NCBI RefSeq assembly: GCF_030815865.1
Contig: NZ_JAUSXI010000001.1
Location: 1,302,001 to 1,366,000 of the forward strand
DNA from: Arthrobacter globiformis
GTDB taxonomy: Bacteria; Actinomycetota; Actinomycetes; Actinomycetales; Micrococcaceae
Direction of reading: 5' to 3'
Length of the DNA stretch: 64,000 nucleotides
Shown: in pieces, positions 55,413-62,143 of the stretch
Layout of the letters: each line of letters begins with the position of its first letter
How positions within the stretch are numbered: the first letter of the stretch is position 1
Notes under the pieces: generated by a model
Database searches by the model: none
Seen by the model: only the letters and a program-made list of their open reading frames with translations
What the model was told of the DNA's origin: nothing
Made by a program: the position numbers and the translations under genes

Positions 55413-55642
55413 GATTCGTTCCTTGGGAGGCTTTCTGTTTGGCGGATGAGGTGAATGCCGGGGTGGCTTGGGCCGCGACCAGGTTGTGCCGGTCGATTGC
55501 AGGGGGCAGGTCGTGGGCTTCGGAGACGGAGTGGTGCGCCACGTGGCCTGCCTGTCCTTGAGGCTTGTGCATCTAACTCGATGACTAATGAGCCGGGCTA
55601 ATCACTTTTGAAACCGGAGCGCAACAACATTCTTACATTCGG
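55413..55642. other. Gene-free stretch upstream of the ABC importer promoter
   Basis: Between the small CP-GWW gene's start and the operator at 55643. Open frames here on the minus strand are short and lack ribosome sites. The composition becomes A+T-rich beyond 55570. I see no further feature. Confidence 0.4.
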
Positions 55643-55675
55643 ATTGTTGACAATGATACAGCGGCCTCCTAGATT
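55643..55675 (+). promoter_or_regulatory. Promoter of the ABC importer operon with ATTGT-NN-ACAAT operator
   Basis: TTGACA (55647-55652) and TAGATT (55670-55675) are 17 bases apart. The palindrome ATTGT-TG-ACAAT (55643-55654) covers the -35. Similar palindromes are at 59360, 61086, 61211 (one mismatch) and 62078. Confidence 0.75.
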
Positions 55676-55746
55676 TATGTAACCCGCATCACAGGATGAT
55701 CAGTTCCTGCTTAGGTGCCCGGCTGGTCCGGGCGGATGGAGTTCAT

Positions 55747-56640
55747 ATGACAGTCAACATTTCACGGCGGAACCTTCTGCGGGGCGCGGGGGTGGCGGCA
55801 CTCGGCGCCACTGTTGCGGGCTGGGCCACGGGCTGCTCCAGCGTGCCAGTGGGCGGCCCGGCGACAGGGGCTTCGAGCAACCTGTTGGAGACGGCGAAGT
55901 CCCAGGGTTTCATCCGGGTGGGCATCGCGAACGAGCCGCCGTACACCCAGGTCAGCGCGGATGGAAAAGTCACCGGCTGCGAGCCGGACGTGCTGCGCGC
56001 CGTGTGCAAACGCCTCGGCATCAATGATGTCCAAGGGGTCATTACGCCCTACGAATCCATGATTCCCGGCCTAAATGCCAACCGCTGGGACGTCATTGCG
56101 GCCGGCCTCTTCATGAAGGAGTCCCGGTGCGGACAGGTTCTCTACTCGGAGCCCGTCATCGTGTCCACCGAGTCCTTCGCTACACCGAAGGGCAACCCGA
56201 AAGGGATCTTGACCGTGGCCGACATCCTGGCCGACAAATCGCTGAAAGTAGCTGTCCTGCCGGGCGGTTTTGAGGAAGGTGTACTCAAGACGGCCAACGT
56301 ACCTACCTCCCAGCAGGTCAAAATCAATGATGGGCGCAGCGGGCTCGAAGCGCTTAAAGCAAACCGCGCCGATGCCTTCATGCTTCCCACGCTGTCTCTG
56401 ACGGCCTTGGCCAAGGACGACGCGAGCTTCGACGTCACCAAGCCGGTGGACGACGCGCCGCGGACAGGCTCCGGGGCTGCCTTCCGCAAGTCCGATACCG
56501 CCTTCCATGAGGCTTACAACGAGGAACTCGCCGCCTTCAAGAAGACGCCTGAGTTTGCAGCCATCCTGACCAAATGGGGATTCGACGCGACGGTCGTGGA
56601 GGGCGTCACTGCCCAGGAGCTATGCCAGACCGCCGGCTGA
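55747..56640 (+). CDS. Ehu-like ABC transporter substrate-binding lipoprotein, 297 aa
   Basis: Polar-amino-acid/ectoine-type solute-binding protein. A twin-arginine-like leader (NISRRNLLRGAGVAALGATV) with lipobox TGC at about residue 31 suggests an exported lipoprotein. The mature part resembles EhuB: FIRVGIANEPPYTQVSADGK, YESMIPGLNANRWDVIAAGL and SEPVIVSTESFATPKGNPKG. GGATGGAG precedes ATG 55747. It is first in a four-gene operon with two permeases and an ATPase. By position it should bind the small amphoteric or acidic solute handled by the adjoining enzymes. Ligand unproven. Confidence 0.87.
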   Translation: MTVNISRRNLLRGAGVAALGATVAGWATGCSSVPVGGPATGASSNLLETAKSQGFIRVGIANEPPYTQVSADGKVTGCEPDVLRAVCKRLGINDVQGVITPYESMIPGLNANRWDVIAAGLFMKESRCGQVLYSEPVIVSTESFATPKGNPKGILTVADILADKSLKVAVLPGGFEEGVLKTANVPTSQQVKINDGRSGLEALKANRADAFMLPTLSLTALAKDDASFDVTKPVDDAPRTGSGAAFRKSDTAFHEAYNEELAAFKKTPEFAAILTKWGFDATVVEGVTAQELCQTAG

Positions 56641-56668
56641 TGCGCCTCGCGCTGAAGAGGAGTCGCGT

Positions 56669-57367
56669 ATGTCCGCTGTAATCGACTATGCACCGCTGCT
56701 GTGGCAGGGCCTCCTGACCACCATCCTGGTCACGGTGCTCAGCGGTGCTCTTTGTGTGGTGGTCGCCTTCGCGGTAGGGCTGGCACGCCTGTCCCGGCAC
56801 CGGTTCCTGAGCTGGCCCGCCGGCATCTTCATCGAGGTGTTCCGCGGTACATCCCTGTTGGTGCAGATGTTCTGGCTCTTCTTTGCATTGCCGTTCTTCG
56901 GGATCCAGCTTCATCCGGTGACTGCCGCGGTCCTTGCTCTTGGGCTAAACGAGGGCGCGTATGCTGCCGAAGTGGTGCGGGGCGCCATTGCGAGCCGAGC
57001 CAAGGGCCAGACCGAGGCGTGCATCGCCCTCGGAATGGAGCCGGCGCTCAGGCTGCGCAGGATCATCATCCCGCAGTCAATTCCCGCCATGCTGCCTCCT
57101 TTTGGCAACGTCATGGTTGACCTGCTCAAGAACACCTCCCTGGTTTCGCTGGTCACCGTGGCAGATCTGACCTTCAGCGCCCAGATGATCCGCAGCACCA
57201 CAGGGCAGACGACGGCGATATTCCTCACCATTTTGGTGGTGTACTTCGTACTGTCCTACCTGCTGACGCTCCTGACGGGATGGTTGGAACGGCGCTTCGC
57301 ACTGGACCGCAAGGCCGTGGCCGCCCAGCGTAAGGAAAGCCGTCTCATGAAGGTAGGTGCAGCATGA
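56669..57367 (+). CDS. Ehu-like ABC permease subunit C, 232 aa
   Basis: HisM/GlnP-type amino-acid importer permease with five hydrophobic segments. EhuC resemblance: IFIEVFRGTSLLVQMFWLFF, LALGLNEGAYAAEVVRGAIA (the EAA loop contact) and PAMLPPFGNVMVDLLKNTSL. The C-terminus is a charged tail (LDRKAVAAQRKESRLMKVG). GAGGAG precedes the ATG. The stop overlaps the next gene by four bases (ATGA). Confidence 0.88.
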   Translation: MSAVIDYAPLLWQGLLTTILVTVLSGALCVVVAFAVGLARLSRHRFLSWPAGIFIEVFRGTSLLVQMFWLFFALPFFGIQLHPVTAAVLALGLNEGAYAAEVVRGAIASRAKGQTEACIALGMEPALRLRRIIIPQSIPAMLPPFGNVMVDLLKNTSLVSLVTVADLTFSAQMIRSTTGQTTAIFLTILVVYFVLSYLLTLLTGWLERRFALDRKAVAAQRKESRLMKVGAA

Positions 57368-58020
57368 TCTGGGATAGCAACTTCGCTATTTCAGTCTTTC
57401 CCCTGCTCCTGGAAGGACTTGGCGTCACCGTTCAAATCACGCTGCTGGGCACGTTGCTCGCCGCCGTCCTTGGGTTGGTCTTCGCTGTCCTTCGAAGGCT
57501 TGCCATTCCGGTCCTCTCGCCGGTGGTTTCCTTCCTTGTGGTTTTTGTACGCGGGACGCCGCTGCTGGTTCAGGCCTATTGCGCCTTTTTCGTACTGCCG
57601 GCCTACGGAGTCAGCTTCGACGCTTTGACCACCGGCGTGGTGGTCATCGGCATCAACTACAGCGCGTACATGGCTGAGGTCTACCGCAGCGGAATCCAGG
57701 GTGTTCCCAAGGGCCAATGGGAGGCGGCAACGGCGCTCAGCCTTCCCGGTGCGCGTACTTGGGGGCGGATAATCCTTCCGCAGGCGATCCGCACCGTGGT
57801 GCCCATGCTCGGCAACTATCTCATCCAGATGTTCAAGGACTCGGCCGTCCTGTCCGCCATCACCGTCGTGGAGCTCATGGCTACGGCACAGGCCATCGGC
57901 AGCTCAAACTTCCGCTACCTGGAACCGCTCACCATGGCCGCCCTGCTGTTCCTGGCAGTCAGCTACCCGGCTTCCCGGCTCGTAAACAGATTGGAGAGGC
58001 GCTATGCGCCCCAGCACTGA
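57364..58020 (+). CDS. Ehu-like ABC permease subunit D, 218 aa
   Basis: Second membrane subunit. Landmarks: VVFVRGTPLLVQAYCAFFVL, INYSAYMAEVYRSGIQGVPK with GQWEAATAL (EAA loop), and LGNYLIQMFKDSAVLSAITV. EhuD-type members share EVYRxGI and GQWEAA. It is translationally coupled to the preceding subunit and overlaps the ATPase gene by 17 bases. It forms the pore with 56669-57367. Confidence 0.88.
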   Translation: MIWDSNFAISVFPLLLEGLGVTVQITLLGTLLAAVLGLVFAVLRRLAIPVLSPVVSFLVVFVRGTPLLVQAYCAFFVLPAYGVSFDALTTGVVVIGINYSAYMAEVYRSGIQGVPKGQWEAATALSLPGARTWGRIILPQAIRTVVPMLGNYLIQMFKDSAVLSAITVVELMATAQAIGSSNFRYLEPLTMAALLFLAVSYPASRLVNRLERRYAPQH

Positions 58021-58819
58021 ACCCCAACCCCGGAGCGTGGGCACTGCCCTGGCTCCGGAACCGATTATCCGCTTCGAGAATGTCAGCAAGAACTGGGGAT
58101 CAAACCACGTCCTCCAGTCGCTGAACTTCGAGGTTGCTCCTGGTGAGAAAGTCTCCATCATTGGCCCTTCCGGATCTGGCAAGACCACCATTTTGCGCAT
58201 TCTCATGACGCTTGAGACCCCCAGTGAAGGGCTGGTAAAGGTCGACGGCGATGTGCTGTGGAATGTCACGGCAGGGCAGAGGGTCCGCGAAACCCGGCAG
58301 CTGCGCGAGACGCGGAGGAAGATCGGGATGGTTTTCCAGCAGTTCAATCTCTTCCCGCACATGACCGCGATGGAAAACATCATCGAGGCACCGATCCACG
58401 TTCTGGGAATGAACAAGGCCGAAGCGCGGGAGCGGGCCGCAGACCTGCTCAATCTCGTAGGGCTTGGGAAGCACATGAACCACACCCCGCCCCAGATGTC
58501 CGGCGGTCAGCAGCAGCGCGTGGCTATTGCCAGGGCACTGGCCATGCGGCCGAAGGTGCTGCTGTTCGACGAGCCCACCTCGGCCCTGGACCCCGAACTG
58601 ATCGGTGAGGTGCTGAACGTGATCCGGAACCTGGCCCACACCACCGACATGACCATGCTGATGGTGACGCACGAAATGCGGTTCGCCGAGGAGATTTCAG
58701 ACCGCGTGGTGATGTTCGATAACGGTGCCGCCGTGGAGAGCGGACCGCCTGCTCAGATTTTCAAGGACCCGAAGCAGGAGCGGACCCGGACCTTCCTCCG
58801 GGCTGTGCTGCAGCACTGA
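58004..58819 (+). CDS. Ehu-like ABC ATPase subunit, 271 aa
   Basis: Energises the importer. Walker A is IIGPSGSGKTTILRILM, Q-loop GMVFQQFNLFPHMTA, signature MSGGQQQRVAIARALAM, Walker B LLFDEPTSALDPEL, and H-loop MVTHEMRFAEEI. EhuA-like IEAPIHVLGMNKAEARERAA and MFDNGAAVESGPPAQIFKDP. A 20-residue N-terminal stretch (PSTEPQPRSVGTALAP) precedes the fold. Last gene of the four-gene operon, followed by a bidirectional hairpin. Confidence 0.92.
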   Translation: MRPSTEPQPRSVGTALAPEPIIRFENVSKNWGSNHVLQSLNFEVAPGEKVSIIGPSGSGKTTILRILMTLETPSEGLVKVDGDVLWNVTAGQRVRETRQLRETRRKIGMVFQQFNLFPHMTAMENIIEAPIHVLGMNKAEARERAADLLNLVGLGKHMNHTPPQMSGGQQQRVAIARALAMRPKVLLFDEPTSALDPELIGEVLNVIRNLAHTTDMTMLMVTHEMRFAEEISDRVVMFDNGAAVESGPPAQIFKDPKQERTRTFLRAVLQH

Positions 58820-58840
58820 TAGGGTCCTGACACTTCGCGG

Positions 58841-58888
58841 GCGCTGGCCCGGGCTGCTCGGTGACGCCGATGCTGCCCGGGCCAGCGC
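58841..58888. terminator. Bidirectional hairpin terminator
   Basis: GCGCTGGCCCGGGC and GCCCGGGCCAGCGC (14-bp perfect stem, 20-base loop) with TTTTTAT after it on the plus strand. It lies between the convergent ABC ATPase gene and ridA-type gene. Confidence 0.75.
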
Positions 58889-58895
58889 TTGATTT

Positions 58896-59351
58896 TTATG
58901 CGCTGCGGATGGTGGCCAGTAGGGATATTTCAACCGGTGCGCCGTCGGGCAGACTGGAAACCCCGACGGCGGCACGCACCGGCCGCCCCCGGTCACCAAA
59001 GTATGAAACCAGCACTTCGGACGCGCCGTCCATCACCCGCGGATGCTCCGTGAAGTCGCTGCCGGCGCAGACATAGCCGGTCATAGAGACAATCTCCTCG
59101 ATGCGGTCCAAGCCGCCGGCATGTGCAGCCAAGGACGCCAAGCAGTTCAGCACGGCCGTGGCCGCGGCCGACCGTCCTTCCTCCACTGTCAGGTCCTGGC
59201 CCACGCGGCCGCGGTGTTCCAGCATTCCCTGCACGGCAGACGTGTGCCCGGCTGTATAGAGGACGCCGTGTGCTTCCCGGACGGGTACGTAGTTCCCGGC
59301 GGGCTGGGGGGTGGGGGGAAGCGCGCGGACCGAAGTTTTATTTTCATTCAT
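58896..59351 (-). CDS. RidA (YjgF/YER057c/UK114) family protein, 151 aa
   Basis: Enamine/imine deaminase fold. Family motif: VSSLPDGAPVEISLLATI at the C-terminus, with the conserved arginine in GRPVRAAVGVSSLP and glutamate in VEISLLA. N-terminal pieces PVREAHGVLYTAGHTSAVQG and an active-site region GLDRIEEIVSMTGYVCAG. The start is nine bases from the shared operator (59360-59371), so its mRNA probably has little or no leader. RidA-type proteins neutralise reactive enamines from PLP or racemase chemistry, which fits a position in this cluster. Confidence 0.85.
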   Translation of the reverse strand: MNENKTSVRALPPTPQPAGNYVPVREAHGVLYTAGHTSAVQGMLEHRGRVGQDLTVEEGRSAAATAVLNCLASLAAHAGGLDRIEEIVSMTGYVCAGSDFTEHPRVMDGASEVLVSYFGDRGRPVRAAVGVSSLPDGAPVEISLLATIRSA

Positions 59352-59359
59352 AACGAGTC

Positions 59360-59371
59360 ATTGTAGACAAT
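59360..59371. promoter_or_regulatory. Operator ATTGT-AG-ACAAT between divergent genes
   Basis: A 12-base palindrome in the 44-base gap between the RidA-type gene (minus, start 59351) and the first EutA-like gene (plus, start 59396). Being close to both starts it could repress both at once. Confidence 0.72.
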
Positions 59372-59395
59372 CGAACAAATATGAGAAAGTGACGT

Positions 59396-60163
59396 ATGAC
59401 ACTTATACCTAACCCCGCTCTGGCACCCGCGACGGATCCGCAGGGTCCGCAACCCTGGCAGGATATCGGCGTCGTCTGCCCCTTCGATATGGCCCTTGAC
59501 CACGAGTTGTGGCGCTGGATGCCCGACGGGGTGAACCTCGTTTTTACCCGGACTCCCTATTACGACCAGCCCGTAGGCCTGGACATGGCCGAGGAGATCA
59601 GCGACCACGGGGAAATCCAGGACGCCGTCCGCAGCCTCGTGGCCATCCGGCCGGCAGTGGTGACATATGCCTGCACGTCCGGCAGCTTCGTGCACGGCGT
59701 CGAGGGGGCCAGGAAACTTTCGGCGGCGATGGTCCAAGCGGGAGCGCCAGCAGCAGTGACCACCTCGGAGGGTCTGTTGATGGCTTTGGACGCCCTGGGT
59801 GTCAGCAGGGTTGCGGTCGCCACACCCTATCTCGCAGAGCTTACAAACAGGCTGGCGTCATTCTTGGAGCAGGGGGGGAAGTCGGTGGTCTCGCACGAGG
59901 GGCTAGGGCTGGACCGGGACATCTGGACGGTCCCGTACGCCACCACCTGCGAGCTGATCCGCCAGGCGGACCGCCCGGAGGCCGAGGCCGTCTTCGTAAG
60001 CTGCACCAATCTGCCCACCTATGACCTCATTGCCCACATGGAACGGGAATTGGGGAAGCCGGTGATCACGGCCAACCAGGTCACGGCATGGAGTGGGTTG
60101 CGGCTGATGGGCCGCGAGGCTGTAGGTCCAGACCAACTCTTGCTCCAGGCCGGGGTCAAGTAG
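59396..60163 (+). CDS. EutA/maleate-isomerase/Asp-Glu racemase family, two-cysteine member, 255 aa
   Basis: Double-domain racemase fold. One catalytic cysteine is in VVTYACTSGSFVHG, the other in AVFVSCTNLPTYDL. Two symmetrically placed Cys are required by racemases and by maleate cis-trans isomerase. Also typical are MVQAGAPAAVTTSEGLLMAL and ITANQVTAWSGLRLMGR. This family includes EutA of ectoine breakdown, maleate isomerase, hydantoin racemase and aspartate racemase. The nearby importer resembles the ectoine type but no EutB, C, D or E is present, so ectoine use is unproven. Divergent from the RidA gene; shares a terminator with 60267-61013. Confidence 0.83.
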   Translation: MTLIPNPALAPATDPQGPQPWQDIGVVCPFDMALDHELWRWMPDGVNLVFTRTPYYDQPVGLDMAEEISDHGEIQDAVRSLVAIRPAVVTYACTSGSFVHGVEGARKLSAAMVQAGAPAAVTTSEGLLMALDALGVSRVAVATPYLAELTNRLASFLEQGGKSVVSHEGLGLDRDIWTVPYATTCELIRQADRPEAEAVFVSCTNLPTYDLIAHMERELGKPVITANQVTAWSGLRLMGREAVGPDQLLLQAGVK

Positions 60164-60200
60164 CCAGATCTCCGCTTCTTCCTGAGCGCGCCAGACAAGT

Positions 60201-60243
60201 AAAGACCTCCTGGCCGGCGGATACCGCTGGCCAGGAGGTCTTT
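60201..60243. terminator. Bidirectional 15-bp hairpin between convergent racemase-family genes
   Basis: AAAGACCTCCTGGCC and GGCCAGGAGGTCTTT pair perfectly around 13 bases; TTT extends the T run on the plus strand, and the arms begin with AAA so it also works on the minus strand. Confidence 0.8.
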
Positions 60244-60266
60244 TTAGTTCGCTGTGGTGGCCTGTA

Positions 60267-61013
60267 TTAGGCGGCGGTCTTCTGCAGAGGGCGGAACAGC
60301 GTGCCCAGCTGGTCGGAGTGCACAGTCCGGCCGGCGAGCTGCAGTCCATACCAGGCGGTCACCTGATTCGCAGTGAGCACTGTCTTTCCGAGTACTGATT
60401 CCAGTTCGTTGATCCAGCGGACCGTGTGCAGGGCGGTGTCCGGAATCAGGACGGCCTCAGCCTCGGGAGCGTTGGCGCTGAGTGCCAGCTCAATCACGCT
60501 GTCGTGGTCAAGTTCGCCGGCGTCCTCTCCGGAGGCGATGTCATGGGAAGCCATATCAAGGACTTCGATGCCCTGGTGGCCAAGCAGTTCCACAAAGTGG
60601 CGGGAGACATCGTCGGGGTAGGTCGCGGAGATGGAAACCTTTGTGATGCCCAGGTGGCGCAGTGCTGCGGCGAAGGCCAGCGAGGTGGAAGACGTAGGAA
60701 CGTTGATTGCGTCCTGGATCTCCCGCGCCTGCTGGTGTGCGCCGTCCCAGCCGAATACAAAGCTGCCTGAGGTGCACGCCCACATGACGGCGTCCGCTGC
60801 ATGCTCGCGGGCAATCTCGCTGGCGCCCGAGAGCAGCCGCTCGGGCTTGCCCAGATCCAGGAGTGCCTCCACCTCGTGGGTAGTAATCTCATCAGGATCG
60901 CCGACTGAGGTATGCACCACCGGGAGACGGATGTCATCTCCCAGGACTGACTCGAGGTAGGGGTATTCGTCCTCGGCGCTGTGGCCGGGATAAAGCATTC
61001 CGACAGTTGTCAT
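60267..61013 (-). CDS. EutA/maleate-isomerase-like paralog with only one catalytic cysteine, 248 aa
   Basis: Paralog of the 59396 gene: first cysteine kept in AVMWACTSGSFVFGWDGAHQ. The place of the second (FVSCTNLP in the sister) reads AVLIPDTALHTVRW, an Asp-Thr with no Cys. ITK-type matching ends TANQVTAWYGLQLAGR. Two-cysteine racemase chemistry is thus unlikely; a lyase, decarboxylase-like or binding role is possible (arylmalonate decarboxylase keeps only one Cys, at the other position). AAAGGAGCGAA precedes ATG 61013. Operator 61085-61098 lies 72 bases upstream. Function inferred. Confidence 0.78.
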   Translation of the reverse strand: MTTVGMLYPGHSAEDEYPYLESVLGDDIRLPVVHTSVGDPDEITTHEVEALLDLGKPERLLSGASEIAREHAADAVMWACTSGSFVFGWDGAHQQAREIQDAINVPTSSTSLAFAAALRHLGITKVSISATYPDDVSRHFVELLGHQGIEVLDMASHDIASGEDAGELDHDSVIELALSANAPEAEAVLIPDTALHTVRWINELESVLGKTVLTANQVTAWYGLQLAGRTVHSDQLGTLFRPLQKTAA

Positions 61014-61084
61014 TTCGCTCCTTTGCGACGGGCCGCGTGGTACGGCATGGGGCTGTTCAGTGTCATGGAAATAGCATACAGTTG

Positions 61085-61098
61085 GATTGTCGACAATC
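61085..61098 (-). promoter_or_regulatory. Operator GATTGT-CG-ACAATC
   Basis: A perfect 14-base palindrome, the best copy of the regulon motif, upstream of the one-cysteine gene. On the minus strand, TTGTCG followed 17 bases later by TATTTC could be the promoter, with the operator over the -35. Confidence 0.75.
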
Positions 61099-61210
61099 GA
61101 AAGGCTCTGAGGGGCGGAATGCTGGCAGTTCTTCTGAGTCTGGTTCGAGGGTGCCCTAATGGAATCCGTGGCTCGGATGAAGAGCGTCTTTGTTGAAGAG
61201 TAAAATGCCT

Positions 61211-61222
61211 ATTGTCAACCAT
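61211..61222 (+). promoter_or_regulatory. Operator ATTGT-CA-ACCAT upstream of the GntR gene
   Basis: One mismatch from the regulon motif, and it shares ATTGTCAAC-n-ATGAGACA with the site at 62078. It lies 84 bases before the regulator start, suggesting autoregulation. Confidence 0.6.
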
Positions 61223-61305
61223 GAGACATAGGCTGTCCGCAGGGCGGCCTTAAACTTGAACCAGTCGCCAGGAGTCGATTTCCTGGAAGCAAGAACGGAA
61301 ACAGC

Positions 61306-61959
61306 ATGAAAAGGGGAGCCTTAGACCCGGTTGTGCAGGAGTCCACTCCGGCCATCATCGCCAGGAAAATCCGCGATGCCATTGCCCGCGGTGACTTCGC
61401 CCCCGGCGTCCAGCTGGGTGAAGCGGAACTCGCAAAAGAGCTGGGCGTTAGCCGCGGGCCCCTGCGGGAAGCCATGCAGAGGCTCACGCAGGAGGGTTTG
61501 CTCGTGAGTTACCGGAACCGGGGCCTCTTTGTGGTGTCGATGGATCAGGACGACTTCCGTGACATCTACTTGGCCCGATCGGCGGTCGAGGTTGCAGCCA
61601 TCAATCGGGTGGCCGGCACGGACCCGGAGGGCGGTGCCGCCAAGCTTATGGAGGCCGTCCGCGCGATGGAGGCTGCTGCCGCAACGCCAGACGGCCAGGC
61701 AATCACCGAGGCTGATATGCGTTTTCATGCACTCCTGGTTGAGCTGGCCGGCAGTCCGCGGCTTAAGAAGATGCATGACACGCTTCTGACGGAGACGCAG
61801 ATGTGCCTTAATGCGCTCAAAAGCACCTACGACACGGCGGACAAGCGCATCTCCGAGCACAAGGGAATTGCAGAGGCGATCTCGCGGGGGGACTCAGATC
61901 TCGCGGAGAAGCTGCTGGCTGAACACATGGATGACGCGCTGATGCGGCTTATCCCGTAG
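61306..61959 (+). CDS. GntR/FadR-type regulator of the importer-racemase cluster, 217 aa
   Basis: Winged helix (IIARKIRDAIARGDFAPGVQ, LGEAELAKELGVSRGPLREA) and FCD ligand domain (YLARSAVEVAAINRVAGTDP, EADMRFHALLVELAGSPRLK, HKGIAEAISRGDSDLAEKLL), with Asp/His metal-ligand type residues as in FadR-like proteins. It lies between the one-cysteine gene and the permease, and matching operators precede all neighbouring units, so it is the obvious controlling factor. GntR-FCD proteins recognise short palindromes of the TNGTNNNACNA type, similar to ATTGT-NN-ACAAT. Repressor or activator cannot be told. Confidence 0.87.
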   Translation: MKRGALDPVVQESTPAIIARKIRDAIARGDFAPGVQLGEAELAKELGVSRGPLREAMQRLTQEGLLVSYRNRGLFVVSMDQDDFRDIYLARSAVEVAAINRVAGTDPEGGAAKLMEAVRAMEAAAATPDGQAITEADMRFHALLVELAGSPRLKKMHDTLLTETQMCLNALKSTYDTADKRISEHKGIAEAISRGDSDLAEKLLAEHMDDALMRLIP

Positions 61960-61992
61960 CGTGCCCGTTCATCCATAGCTGGGTCCGTTGAG

Positions 61993-62024
61993 GGCCGTCA
62001 GACCCAATGGTCTGGCGGCCTTTT
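61993..62024 (+). terminator. Hairpin terminator of the regulator gene
   Basis: GGCCGTCAGACC and GGTCTGGCGGCC pair over 12 bp (one G-U) around a CAAT loop, followed by TTTTCG. Confidence 0.7.
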
Positions 62025-62076
62025 CGCATTCCCTGCCCTTTGCCTGACTTAGGCGGCGAGTGCAATGCTTTCCCCC

Positions 62077-62107
62077 CATTGTCAACAATGAGACAGTCCG
62101 GTAGTGT
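62077..62107 (+). promoter_or_regulatory. Promoter and operator of the MHS permease gene
   Basis: CATTGT-CA-ACAATG (62077-62090) is a perfect regulon palindrome. TTGTCA (62079-62084) and TAGTGT (62102-62107), 17 bases apart, form a good promoter with the operator on the -35 hexamer. Confidence 0.78.
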
Positions 62108-62143
62108 GATGAGCGATACATTTCCCACCAATCGAGGATTGAC

